From: Macrotrachela quadricornifera
Taxonomy: Eukaryota; Rotifera; Eurotatoria; Philodinida; Philodinidae
NCBI GenBank assembly: GCA_022393335.1
Contig: JAJEKB010021019.1
Location: forward strand, 594,541-658,540
Length of the DNA stretch: 64,000 nucleotides
Direction of reading: 5' to 3'
Part shown: piece after piece, positions 1 to 12,617 of the stretch
Layout: each line of letters opens with the position of its first letter
How positions within the stretch are numbered: the first letter of the stretch is position 1
Notes under the pieces: generated by a model
Told to the model about the DNA's origin: nothing
What the model saw: the letters and a program-made list of their open reading frames with translations, nothing else
The model's database searches: none
Translations under genes and position numbers: made by a program

Positions 1-1
1 T

Positions 2-154
2 TCTACTAATAAAAATGATTCAATTATTCAACCTATGAGTATTTCACAAGGTTCTATGTTACAAGCTAAATGGACAGATTTATGTCTTTCGATTCCTATT
101 AAACCCAATACGGTAACACAATTACGTAAACTTCCTAAATTTATTTGTGAATAA
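2..154 (+). CDS. 3' terminal exon of an unidentified gene (partial)
   Basis: An open + strand frame runs from the window edge to a TAA at 152-154, 50 residues (starts STNKND, ends PKFICE). Codon use is AT-rich and looks like the other coding exons here. Most of the gene lies outside the window, and I do not recognise the product. An antisense frame at 28-291 covers the same bases but shows no family features, so I prefer the + strand reading. No initiator is visible and the upstream splice site is out of view. Confidence 0.45.
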   Translation, partial: STNKNDSIIQPMSISQGSMLQAKWTDLCLSIPIKPNTVTQLRKLPKFICE

Positions 155-1567
155 ATTATGATATAAAATAAAGAAATTCTAGCTGTTCCAAATGGTAATC
201 GGGTGACGTAATCACATCGGATCCTATATTGAATTTGATAGGTTTCGACAATCTGATTCGATAAGTATCGAAGAGCGCAATATAATACCACTCAAATGAA
301 CCCTCATAAAATTTCTAGCTATTTGCGTTTTACCAACAGAATCCTTATAGGATTTTGTCGATTGGTCGAATTTGTGAATCTAAATTCAAATAAATACTAG
401 CCATTTATTTTTATATTATTATTACTATTATGAATTAAAAAAAAATAATTTGAAATATCTTATAGATATTTTCTTTCAATTTTCTAATATTCTATTATTA
501 ATTTTGCGATAATACGATAAGACAATATTGCTTCCATTTTGTAATTCTATTCTTGATATTTGCGAGAAAATGCACGTACTGATAATATCATAAGTATTAA
601 TAAAATAATTTCAAACGCCTTCCAGCTTATATGTGAAAATGTGTCTTGCATGTCAAAAGAGAATATTTACACGAATCAGAATAAGAGAATAGTGGTTATT
701 AGTGTCAAAATGCAGTATTTTATATAAAATAGTTATGATATTTGTGAAAAAATAATTTCTATTGTGCATCAAGCATTTCGATTAATAGGATACTGATGAT
801 ATCTAAATGAGATTATTTTCTTCGATTCATTCTTTCACGCATGCTTTTTTTCTTATTTATTGATGGTTTATTTTTCATTCTTAAAAAATCATCAATGAAG
901 ATGATGCTTTCTGTAATAAAGTGAAACATGTCGTCAAGATTATATTTTTGGCTTTTGAATCAGTAAATACAGATGATACGTATTGTGTCTGAGAGGTCTG
1001 TAATTCTATAGCTACTATATTTGGCATTTCTATCTCGATGTACGTTCGTTTTTGATATACTTCCATTACCATACAAACATCTTCATTGTTATAAGTTCTT
1101 TCCTAAATAAAATATGCTGAAATGTAATAATTGATTTATATTCTATAGCTCGCTCAATTTGATCAATTACTTCAAATATTTATGTGCTTTATCTTTCGGC
1201 ATTGTAGTAGAACAGTTTAAAAGGTACATTTATGATGTTAAATATAATTATATTATTAATACATCATTGATTTCGTATTGAATTTAAAGATCTATTAAAG
1301 TACCATTCATTCAAAAGATTACAAACTAATTTTTGATCACATAATATAAAATGTGATTGTTCTAATTAATGTATCGCTTGTTCGATTTAATTAACAGGAG
1401 TACGAATGAATTATTTTAATATTATTCTTTTTTCTAGGTACTTAACTAACATATTCCATTAATAAAAGAATAAAAAAAAGCCAAATTTAATTAATAATTT
1501 TTATTGTTTATATGATTTAAATATAATCAATTTATTGAATTTTTATTCATTTAAAATTTTATTAATA
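155..1567. other. intergenic, no gene seen
   Basis: This AT-rich stretch carries many short A/T runs. I see no supported coding exon, RNA gene or transposon. A minus-strand frame at 881-1072 has no recognisable features. The last 100 bases probably hold the promoter and 5' UTR of the following glycosyltransferase-like gene. Confidence 0.5.
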
Positions 1568-3863
1568 ATGGTACAATCTCATAGAATAATTCGATGGCTT
1601 TTGCTTTTTGCATTTTTATCTTCGATATATTTTTTAAGTTTATTATATTCTCCTCGAAAGGAAGAATTTGTTAGAGCTAATACATTTGTAAATTACAATC
1701 ATTCTTTTAATTCTACTCCTCTTCATTTCAAGCCAAAGTTAAAAATGTACGAGATGCAAATTCATGCAGCTGTTGTATTATCATTAAGTAAACATTCGAC
1801 ACATATTGCTGAATTTCATTTACTTTATGAATCATGGCGTTTTATTCAAAATTTTTCACCATTATCACAACAAGTTATTATTGATTTAATTATATTTTGT
1901 GAAAAACCAAGTTGTTATCAATTACCATCTTCTTGTATACATCTTTCTTATAATAAAAAAAATCCAAATTCAATAGCAAAATGTTATTATCAAGAATTAT
2001 CTCGAAAAATAGTTCAAGAATGGAAAACTTATCTTTATATGACATCAATTGCTTTTATGTTAACAAATGAATATAAAAATATAATATACAATTATCAATG
2101 GGTATTAAGAGTTGATCAAGATGCTATATTAAGTCCAGGTTTATTAATGGGTCTTATGAATAAACATCCACAAGTATTGTATGATATGCAATTTGGAGGA
2201 CTTGATCATGGAAATAATTTTACAAATATACGAATAAAACAAATAGCTAAAAAATTAGGTTATAAACATTCTGGTATACATGATCTATGTTCAACATGGT
2301 TAGTTAATCCAGAAGATTCAATAGAACTTGCGAATTTAACAACACAAATTGGAAAACATTTTCTTAAAAATGAATTTGGACCAAATGTTCCAGGTAAAGA
2401 ATAATTTAATTGAAAAGAACTTTAAAAAAATCATTTGTCTGGAATTAAGATTTGCAGCATGAAAAACTCTACAATTTACTTCAGACCGATTATTTAACAC
2501 TGGTATTTTTTTTCCTGTTTTATCTTTTTTTAATTGGCCTTATGTAAATTGTAGAGCTTTTCATGCTGGACAAGGAGGAAATAACGTATATCCAGAGTAT
2601 GCCGTTTTTCCCTTGATGTTGTATCTTCTCGTTTTTCAATAGAGCAAAATACGTCGTGAAAAACGGGATATAAAGTGCGGACATTAATCATGCCCGATGC
2701 ATTTGATTTTACAGATTTTTGTGTGTGTTTAGTCATCATATTTTTTTCCAATATATTTAAAGTAGCCATGCACCGAACCGGAACGTTCGGGTTCAGTACT
2801 TGAGTTCAGTAATTTTTGAGCTACTTTATAAAAGAGATAATGATAAGCCAAAAGAATTGGTTTCATCGTTGGTTATGAAAGGCCTACAAACAATGAAGAC
2901 AGTAATCCAAAAACTAAAGACCCATGGATCTTCTAGAAAAATTTTTATAATGTTCAAAAATATTTGAACCTGACCGAACTATTCGGCGCTTCACATGATC
3001 TCCTATATGCTTCAAAACGTGTAGGACAGCTACATAAATACTCAACATTATCTAAATCGGTTAGATAACACCCTCACCCTCAAGATTGTTTTCATTAAAT
3101 GATTCGAATAATGTATAAAAATATTTCTACAATGCAAAGCGAAGCGAAGACAGGCACAACAGATAGTCTCTTTAATATCTGGGACTACCCGAGACCGGCA
3201 GTCTCGGGCTTGGTACATCCCTAGTCTCAACTGATTAAAAGATCTAAATTTTTTCTTAAATATAACTGCACGATGAATAGAATACAATATTAGTGTTGTA
3301 AAAAGCATGTGTATTTTTATATTTTACAAACATAAAAATGTAGTTGCCTTCTACGGTATTCACTGTATGACATTCGATGAGTTAAATATTTTGCTTATTT
3401 TTTTTTGTTTTAAGGTATTGAAGATTTACCTTTGATAGGTGAATGGCCTAAATGGTGGCGTGGTGTAACATCATTATATGCTGGTGAAATAGCAATAAAT
3501 CATTTATATTCATCAAGTCTTAGTAAAAAACATTCATCAAATGCTTTAGATCATCCATCATATTCTGATGCACCATTATGGGATGCTTGGCATATTCATT
3601 GTTTACATGATTCATATGAATTTGCAAAATTTCATCATCGCGACAATTTAAATATATTTTTACATAAATCACAAGAAGAAAGAATTAAAATAATGTCAAA
3701 TATTACTTTGACACAAAATGTATTCAAAAATATAATGAATGAATATCGTTTTATACAAAAAAATAATGGACAAATTTTTGGAAATATAACAGTTCGAGAT
3801 TATGTGACAGCTTTGGCATGGCAAAAGGCTTATTCAGCAATAGGTGCTATTAATTTAAATTAA
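1568..3863 (+). CDS. type II membrane glycosyltransferase-like protein, two exons
   Basis: Exons 1568-2393 and 3415-3863 join in frame (phase 1, CCAG/GTAAAG donor, TTTTAAG acceptor) to give 424 residues. The start is the ATG at 1568; an upstream in-frame TTG at 1535 would only lengthen the cytoplasmic tail. Residues 9-28 form one hydrophobic segment followed by a lumenal stem, the Golgi type II arrangement. A hydrophobic beta strand followed by an acidic triad, WVLRVDQDA (about residue 178), resembles the DXD nucleotide-sugar and metal site of glycosyltransferases. The second exon is rich in W, H and D (WPKWWRG, DAWHIHCLHDSYEFAKFHH). From general knowledge this resembles a DUF7164-like family, but donor and acceptor substrates are unknown. 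The 1,021-base intron is unusually long for this window and holds a hairpin repeat. Confidence 0.75.
2454..2569. repeat. hairpin (inverted repeat) in the glycosyltransferase-like intron
   Basis: Bases 2454-2479 pair with 2544-2569 with about two mismatches (left arm starts GCAGCATGAAAAACTC, right arm ends GCTTTTCATGCTGG), separated by 64 bases. The arm is related to the terminus of the inverted-repeat element near 26172-26529, so it is probably a short non-autonomous transposon. Confidence 0.65.
3188..3209. repeat. short GC-rich perfect stem-loop
   Basis: An 8-base perfect stem (CCCGAGAC / GTCTCGGG) closes a 5-6 base loop inside the same intron. It stands out against AT-rich surroundings. 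It may be the tip of a degraded transposon; no function is evident. Confidence 0.4.
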
Positions 3864-5166
3864 TTAAAGCATGATTATAACATAATCATCAATTAAAAAC
3901 TTTTTTAGTTAAAATATTTTAAATCTTTATTTTCTATAATTAACAGTATAAATTTTTATCTATTTGAGTAAGGATTATATATGTTTTTCTTATTATGTTA
4001 ATTGATTGTATAACGAAAATATTTATTAGAAAAATAGAAAAGGAATAGAAGAAATACTGTAAATCTCGCTCAAAAAAAAATTGTGATCATACTCAGAGAT
4101 GGAAAGCTACAATTTGATTACAATTAACACTTACGTTGAGGAAATGACAAATCCCTGATTTCTGCTGACGAAAACACCTCCTCAACTGTCAAATTGTTTT
4201 TTGATCGTGTATATGCTCATACGATAGACCTTCATGAAATATGAAAAACTTTCAAAAAATTGGTTGTCTGGACCTACTGAGGGAAGATATGCAAAACATG
4301 TACAAAACTTTATTATGTATATCGTCCATATGAAATGAAAGACAAAGAATTAGGAGATTTTACGCTAATTGAGTTCAAACAATTATTGAGATAATGTACG
4401 TCTACAGTATAAAATTACACACAAACATTGTATTACGCTCTTTGAAATTGATAAAAATGATGTTATCATACCAAGTTAAAATTAGGTATGGTAAAAATTA
4501 ATATTCGGTTATCGTCGCTGTGCGGATATTTTAGACTATTCTACATTTTGCAGTCACTTACTCACTCTGAGCTACAGTTACAGACTTCTCGTATATCAAC
4601 CTCACAGTTTGTGAGTTGTTGCTGTCATTCACATCATGGATGGTAAGCTCAAGAACTCTCACATCTCATCTATAGTTCCACCAATTACTCCCAGACTCTT
4701 TGCTTACTAGAGAAATCCAGCTTATATTTTAAGGAAGACTTTGGAAAAAATACGAAAAATATTTTCTTAACAATCTAATTTTATTTCTGAAATCTTCGTT
4801 TATTTAATTAAGATAGTAGTCAATGTTATATATACAGGTTTATAGAGTAAAATTACTTTTACTAGTTGAGATAATATTCGAGAGTTCAAGTATTCTGTTA
4901 TCATGGTTATACATAACAAGTGACAAACAGAAAAAAAAACGCATTCGTCTCATACTTTTTTAATAGAACTTATTTAGAAATCAAAAAATGAAAAGCGAAG
5001 TTCTCCTATTTAATTATATCTAAACATTATAACAGAGCACTTGAATTCAAACTGAGACTTTTAGAAGAACAGGACGAAAAAACTTTTGGAGTGCATTTTT
5101 TTGTATGATAAAAAATTTGATGTAAATTTTAAATGTGTATTTTATTAAATTAATTTAAATAAATTT
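3864..5166. other. intergenic, no gene seen
   Basis: This is the space between two convergent genes. It holds a somewhat GC-richer stretch at about 4540-4700 that looks like an old repeat, but I found no terminal repeats or open frame to support a call. The first 100 bases should hold the 3' UTR of the glycosyltransferase-like gene and the last 100 that of the secreted protein gene. Confidence 0.4.
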
Positions 5167-7127
5167 TCAATTGGAAATATATTTTCTTCGAGCAAAAGAT
5201 GGCATAACACATACAGGTGAATCTGGTTTACATGGCCATGTAGCACCTTCAATTATTGTTTCAGCTTGTTTTTCAGCTTCAGTTATTGTTTTTTGTGCAA
5301 TTACTGTTGTATTTTCTATTAAACTCATCATTTCTTCAAGTTTAATTTCACCATCATGTGTCAACATATCAGTAATAATATTAGTAGCACATTGTTCTGC
5401 AAACTATAAATAAATAAAAAAGATATTAATCATAATCAATAATAAAATTTATATTACCTGAATACTTCCAGTAACAGTAACATCAATAACACAAGCTCGT
5501 CGAATAGCATCAATATAACCAGGTGTAGTTTTTCCTATCATATCATTTTTATGTGATTTTTTTGTTGCTTCTTTTATAAATTTATCACAAATACTATGAG
5601 CCATTGCACTTGTTACAATTTCTTTATCAGTTGTAGAATCTGTTATTAACATTTGAGGTACACTACGAACAGTTGTACAACCTTTAACACACATACCATT
5701 TGTTGCATCATCATTAATATGTTTCAATGTAGTAAATAAAGTAAATTTATAATGTCCACCTCCCCAAGACTATTTATATTATTAAAAATCAAAAGAAAAA
5801 AATTTTATTTTTACTTACACTATATTTAATCCAAACACTAAATGATGCTTTTCGATAAGCAATATTTAAATCCAAACCAATTTTTGAAATAATAACATCT
5901 TTAAAAAATAATATGTATATATGTAACTAAAAAAAAATGTAGATTTAAACTAACCTGGTCCACAAGAGTGAGGAATTCCTGTCAAATCACTTTCAGTCAA
6001 TGTACAAAAAGGATTACTGTTTGAATCATACAATGTCACATCAAACTAAAGAGAAAATTATATTTAAAAAAGAAAAAAAAATTTTATTTTCTAATGAATA
6101 CGAACAGCAGTAATAATATCCCCATTCATTGAACCGGAATTAACAACATTGATACGAACATAAGAATTTTGATAAAGTACAGAAGGACCCTCTACTCGAC
6201 ACCATGAATTTGTAACGCTTTCTTGTGGATTTTTTGGAAATTGAATCAATTGTGGATCACCCCAATAATCACATTTATATAATAATTCTTTTTGTCGAAT
6301 AGTACTACAATTAAAAACGATAGAAAAACTTTTTTTGTTATTTATATGACAATCATTCCATATCAATAATACTTTACCCTATACTTATACATAGATTATC
6401 CATTCCAAAATGTAAACCAGAACCGTTTACACCATTTGCAACTATTTAAATTGAAAATATTTAAATTGAAACTCAATAGAATAATATGAAAATCTTACGT
6501 TGACCTCCGGATGTTATAAATGAAATATTATCGATAGAATCCCAATCTAAAACAATAGTGGTTGCTCTATTTATTTGAAGCATTACTGTTTTCTCATAAA
6601 CAGTTGCTCCATCACGATGACCAGTTATTGACAAATTTAAATTATTATTCCAAGCAGCAGCAGCCACAAAAGATTTTATACGAAATGTTTCACGTGAATT
6701 AAGAGATCCAATACTAATAGACATTGGATTGCCGAATCCATTATAGACAATAGAATCTCCACTACTTAAAGCAGTGCTATATCCAGAACCTGGGTACCGT
6801 GAGGAAATTGCAGCATATGCATTTGTCCAGTGAAGATTATTATATCCGGATGGTATTATTGTTTCAGAAGTAGTTATTCCTTCAAAGTTAAGTAATGTAA
6901 AACCGATTGGACAATCTAAATAAATAAAGTAACAATTCAACAGTCTTATATTAAAATTGCTTATTTGGTTTGAAAAAGCAATAATACATACTAGAACCCG
7001 TAACAGATGGAAATCTAACACTGAAAAAATAAAAATAAGAAGTATATTGATTAGAACTAGTAATTTTTACATACATAAGAATAAAAATCCATCCAATTAA
7101 TATGATCAATGTTGTTTGAGTTGCCAT
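5167..7127 (-). CDS. secreted protein with N-terminal beta-sandwich-like domain, nine exons
   Basis: Nine exons (7075-7127, 6992-7020, 6499-6915, 6378-6441, 6106-6304, 5955-6045, 5819-5898, 5458-5769, 5167-5403) join in one frame to 493 residues. The first 18 residues (MATQTTLIILIGWIFILI) are a hydrophobic signal peptide. A domain of about 135 residues follows, with alternating hydrophobic strands, IPSGYNNLHWTN, and a terminal VLDWDSIDNISFITSGG block. This pattern recalls beta-sandwich domains common in secreted bacterial and fungal proteins, so bacterial or fungal ancestry is possible but untested. Paired cysteines occur later (MCVKGCTTV, WPCKPDSPVC). The C-terminal exon holds an Ala/Glu-rich helix. 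The exon 5 donor must be GTTCGT to keep frame, which is weak. I do not know its function; extracellular location is inferred from the signal peptide. Confidence 0.7.
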
Positions 7128-7866
7128 ATGAAATTATACCAAAATGAAAATAACACTTTGGATTTCCAATTAAAATATTTTATCTACTGTGTAATTTTTC
7201 TCTGTATATATACTATAATTTACTTCCATTCACTTGACATTTTTTTTTTTTACTTAATCTGACTCAACTAAGACATAGTTAAATAAAAGATTTATTTTCT
7301 GGGGGATATTTCTGTATTGAATTTCATTTTGATAGAAAAGTCTAGTTCTTTTCTTGAAAAAAAAATATTATTTTTAATAAGAAAAATAACCTATCAAATA
7401 TCATTTTATCTCTTGTCTTAATAAATTTGCTATTGAATATTAATTGAAATTAAATTGCATGATTTATATAATGAGTTTTCTCAATATATTACCTGTAGTT
7501 GAGATAGATGTTCAAATTTTATGGATTCTGAATTGTTGAAAATTTAATAAAATATTAATATAATTCTACGATCTATGTTATCAGGTTTTGGTAGTCAAAC
7601 AAATAAAATTAAGAATAATATTAATGAGTATTGACTCTGACCATCGTATTATATTGACTGTCTGTATAAACGCGGCTGAAAAGTTGGTCACAAACAAGAT
7701 TCCATACATATTGACATTTATAGAAAATGGTGTAAATATGATGCTAGGTAACTAGTCATTACTTTATTTTTATTTAAAACAAAACACATATATGAAACAA
7801 ATTTAATAAAATTCTTATTTTATATTTTCTTTTATTCAATATCAAAGTGATTATAAATAAAATAAA
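7128..7866. other. intergenic between two minus-strand genes, nothing seen
   Basis: AT-rich spacer that should contain the promoter of the secreted-protein gene (near 7128-7250) and the 3' UTR of the GTPase gene (near 7750-7866). I see no repeats or open frames worth naming. Confidence 0.4.
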
Positions 7867-10216
7867 TTAGTATGAAGTAATAACATCTTTAAATTGAAGC
7901 ATAACTCGAGATGAATTAGCTTTTGCTGGTAATTCAACAAAAATTTCTCGATTTGATGAAATATGTTCTTGACTTATTTTTAATCCATCAACTTGTTCAC
8001 GAATTTTTTTTCCATTAATAGGTAATCGATAAAGAGTACCAACTAAAGGAAATATTTCATCAGGTTGAAGTATATCATTAGAATTTAATTGATATTTTTC
8101 TTTTTCAAGTGTTTTTTTAAATAAATCTATTTCTTCTTGATAATCTTTCATCATTTGTTCAAGACCATGAATAACTTCAGTATTATTTTTCATTTGTTCT
8201 TCTCGTATAAAATGTCTAAGATATTCTAAAATATCATCATTTATTGGTAAAATAGCATTTGCATGAAGAAATTTTGAAAGTTTTTTATAAACATCTTCAA
8301 TTTGTAATTTTTCATTTTTTAAATCAGTAATTCGTTTATCAATATCACTTAGTGATGCATTTTCATTGAGATGAGTAAGATTTGTTTGATATTCATATGT
8401 TATATGTTGATGTTGTTTCCATGAACAACCACATATTTGACATTTACCTATAAATTAAATATAAAGTTGTATTTTTTTTAAATAGTTTCAGATAATACAT
8501 GGAAAAAATAAATCAATTAATTAATTGAAACATTTTTTCAATAACTCTTGGCCATAAATGTATAGGAAAATCTGATTAATTCAATCAGTTTATCATCGAG
8601 ATAATTTAGCGAAGATTTTACTTTCTCATATCTTTCTATCGAATAATAAAAATAACAAAAATCATTTGCCATTGTAATTATTTTGTGCAATAATGTATAA
8701 TATTTCTAATTAAAAATATTTTTTAAATAAAAACTTGTGTCGCACAATTTCTATGGGATTAAAAATGTGAAATACGATGGAGCTAACTCACATATCTATA
8801 GTTTGTTTAATCAAATGTACATCGCGGCCTCTGACAGTATAGTAGAGGTTACTACAATGGTAGTCGCGGTCCGTGACAAAATGGTCTGGGTTGTTAGTCA
8901 ATCATGGTCTGTAAGGGGAGGGGGGATAGGGAATGAGTCCAAATTTCTACTCCTGAACACTTCAACACTTTCTTTTTGATCGTATTTTACAAAAATGATA
9001 ATATCTTACGTGTAATCGGGTCGATAGCTTCACAATCAAGCATTCTTATATCATTAATAGTTTCTTGTACAACACCTTTTAAATAACATTTTTCATGACA
9101 TTTTGATATATATTCTATTTTTATTTCATTATTAACATTAATAGATCGACAACAATTTTGACTAATACATACAGTTCGTGGATGTGTTAATTGTTTAATA
9201 TGAACATTATTTTGTGGTATACCTTGTAATGCTAATGTAGGATTTTTAAGAACATTTTCTTTATGTTTTTTAGCAAGATTAATATTTTCTTCAATAAGTT
9301 TAGCTGTTTCAGCTATTGGACGTGTAAGTTTTCTTATTAATTGTTCAGCTTCATTAAGTGAAAGTGTATTACTAACAGCATGAAGTGGACGTGAAGCAAT
9401 TTGACCCATAAGATTCCAATATTCTTTAATAGTATGATCCCAACTTTTTTGATAACTTAAAGTTTGTTCATCATTTAATTGTATTCCATTTTGACGTAAG
9501 GCTAAATATCTAAATGATTCATTATCTAATAAAAATGTATTTTGTCTTGAAAAAGGTACTTCAACACCATGTTGTGCATAATGTTGTTTTAAAAGTTCAC
9601 GAAGATTTTGTGATGTTGAACCAGGTTTATAAAAAGTTGTACGAGCATTTGTAAATATAAATATTATATTTTCACTTGCACTTTTATGTATATGTCGAAG
9701 AAGTTCATTAACACAAAATCTAAAAAGTATTGATAAACGTTCTTCATTTGGTTTAAGTAAAACACATATTGCATTTAAATGTTCATATTGTGAAATATAT
9801 GTTAAAATTTCATGAAAATTTTTTGTATCTTGTTCAAGACCTCGTGTATCTCCAACACCTGGTGCATCAATTATTCTTAAATTTCTATTACCTATTGGGA
9901 AAACAAAACTTCGACATTGTTGTGTAGCTGATTCACCTTTATCACTAAATTTTTCATGTTCATCTTCTTCTCCAATTTTTATCATTCTTTGTTCATAAGT
10001 ATCATCATCAGTATAACTAAATGATGATGGTATTATAGTTTGAAATTTATCATTAACTGCATCATCTAATGTATCATTACACATATAATTAGCTAATCCA
10101 TTTATAAATGTTGATTTTCCAACTCCAGTTTGTCCCATTAATAAAACATTTATTTCACGAGATGGATCACAACGTCGATTTCCTTTTATTGTAAATGGGT
10201 CGTTTCTTGTTGCCAT
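7867..10216 (-). CDS. P-loop GTPase with C-terminal Cys/His-rich and coiled-coil region, copy 1
   Basis: Exons 9010-10216 and 7867-8447 join (CAC/GTAAGAT donor, TTTATAG acceptor, phase 1) to 595 residues. The N-terminal G domain has the P-loop GQTGVGKST near residue 27, a Switch II DAPGVGDTRG near residue 117, and FIFTNAR in the G4 position in place of a canonical NKxD. It is closest in look to AIG1/GIMAP or septin-like GTPases. A helical block (NEAEQLIRKLTRPIAETAKL) precedes a Cys/His cluster (CCRS, CHEKC, then C-x2-C-x-C-SWKQH spanning the intron) that could bind zinc. The second exon is strongly helical and charged, ending in a block FPLVGTLYRLPIN. Nucleotide binding is predicted; the cellular role is unknown. 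A close paralog lies at 58972-61781 in the same orientation with an identical exon 1 length (1,207 bases). Confidence 0.85.
8448..9009 (-). other. GTPase copy 1 intron with a GC-rich patch
   Basis: The intron is 562 bases. Bases 8820-8935 are GC-richer than their surroundings and repeat a TCGCGG-C-x-TGACA-like motif twice about 49 bases apart. It looks like a fragment of an inserted repeat. The + strand frame at 8737-8979 has no family features. Confidence 0.3.
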
Positions 10217-12421
10217 ATTTTATGGAATCTATGAAATAGAAAATAAAAATAATAGAATATCTTTTTTATACTGAAAATATTCCCTTGATTGAAAGGATAG
10301 GATTTCGAATACACGAGGCAAATTTATTTTATAAAAATTAAAAAAGAAAAGAAAGTTTTTTTGTTTATCGAAGATTCTTCTTCTTCTTAACCTGCACTCA
10401 TCATTATGTTAATAAAACGAGTAAAAACATCAACATTTTATACAGAATGCTGATGACTAGAAATAAAATCGGCTTCTATGAAAGTTTCTATATTTAAAAG
10501 AAAATTAATTGATTATGTATTTTAATAAATTAATTTCACTCACAGTAAGAATAAGTTATTACTCTTATTATTTAAAATTTTTGTTTTTTTTTTACCTGTT
10601 ACGCAGATGTTGTTTTGCGTTAGAAAAATATGAAAGACTTGTAGTTTATCTATATATTTCACATGTAAGAAAAAATCTGCACACGCAACAATAAAAATCA
10701 CACAACACAGAACGAAAAAATTTCGGAGGGGTTTTTTTCTTTATCAACAAACATTTGTCATACACAGAAAAACAAAAATGGTTTTTTCCAACATAAATAT
10801 TTTTGAGTGATACAATATTTCAAGTAATTTAATTCAATACCTAATTATATATATTTTTTTTATTAATTACAAATAATTAAATATTCTTACAGATTTAATC
10901 AATAGATATACTCATACAAGAAATAATATTCAGAACGAAGTTTGTTCTATTAAATATATCAAAAGGATTTTTTCTACGAACATATACACATATCTTTGAT
11001 ATCAGTATTTTATCTAATGTGTAAATTAGAAAGGTGAAGTTGTTTCGGATTACAAAGTATTGTATTGCATACTAAATGTTCATCTGACAAAAATATTAAC
11101 TGAGATGATCACGAACACAGGATAGGACACCTTACAGAGTAAAAGAAATATTGTAATGTTTATATCTAAGTTCTAGTACTAGTTTTTATTTGTAACTGTT
11201 CTTCATAGATCTCACAAACAGAAGTTTATCTATCTTCTCTGGTTTCATAATACTTTTGCAACATCAACAGAAGGAAAAGAAGAAATATCGAAATGTAAAT
11301 TAGCAGATGTTAATATTGATTGGATAATTTTATTTTTATTTATCGTATTAAACTAACAAGAAGATGATTAATAGGTACAAATAGTGCATAGTCTGACGAC
11401 ATGAAGTGCAGTGAAAATGGCAGTTGACTACATAGTATGTTAATTTGATGAAATTTTCACAAAAATCAATCTAGTTTTTCTGATATCAAATATTTTTAGT
11501 GTAGTTTCCAATGAAAGATGGTTCTAGAGATATGAGAAAAATTGTTATACAGATTAAGTTAGTTTTGAAAATATTTCGACAACTGCTTGACATTAGAAAT
11601 CGGTTCGCTTTTTACTACAATCAGAAAATAATAGATTGATTTTTCTAGAAAGTTTTATTCATTCATTTTTGATTTCATCAAGCTCAAAAAATCAACGATT
11701 AAGATATTAAAATATCTGTTCATTGTTATGATTTCCTTATTCTTTTCTCTTCTTTGAAATACTTTGATTGAGCACTATATTCATCATAGAAATATGAAAG
11801 TCTTATATGTGTTGTTGTTCCTTTTCTTCACATTTTCGAGAAAAATCAAAGTAGTCTTATTTTCAATGGACTTTGATGAAATCTATACTGTAGATAGATA
11901 CAATGAACTGCTACACAATGTAGCGTTGCCAATTTGAAAAGTCCTTCCTTTCTCAAATTATGAGTTTCACAATGGAGTCGATTATTATCTATTATAATTG
12001 AACGATTATGCCGAAGCTGGTGCTTAGGATCGACATTCGTTATAGAATATATATACACAAAATGTCAGCTGTCTACCTTCTATTGTAATTGAAGTTCAGA
12101 AAGGAAAGACAAGAACGTTTGGTCAGCACTGTTATTGATTTTGTTTCTGTTTTCTTTTTTAACTGATTTTTTCATTTCGTCTTATATAACTAGCAAAAAA
12201 CTGTAGTCTCATAAGGTTAAACAGTAAAGAACGATATTCTAATAAGATGAAACAGAAGAACGTTTAGTGAATTCTAATCGGACTAATTAAGTTTCACTTA
12301 ATTATAAATTGAAAATAAAATATTGCTTCAAAAATTAACATTAGTTTTGAGCTTCTCATCATTTTCGGCATTATATAGAACAGAATAAAACAAAAATAGA
12401 ATTCTTTTCTTCTATTCCAAC
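10217..12421. other. intergenic upstream of GTPase copy 1, no gene seen
   Basis: The first 300 bases should hold the GTPase promoter. The rest is AT-rich with only short frames (10509-10694 +, 11846-12058 -) that show no motif, splice context or codon pattern of real genes. No transposon ends were found. Confidence 0.4.
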
Positions 12422-12617
12422 TAGTGGCGTAACCAGGAATCTCCTGGTGCCCCATGCTATTTAAAAAGGCTCAATAAATGTTATTTTAATTTTTCATACA
12501 ACTCAAGTTAGTTGCTAAACTTTCAATTTCTCAAGAAAGACGGTACATTTTATTCATGCTTTCATTAAATATAATCATATGAACAGAAAAGTAAATAAAG
12601 AAGTAAATTAACACCAG

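Noticed and set aside
5171..5413. + strand 80-residue hydrophobic frame
   Set aside because: Antisense to the last exon of the secreted-protein gene, which has consistent splice borders and frame.
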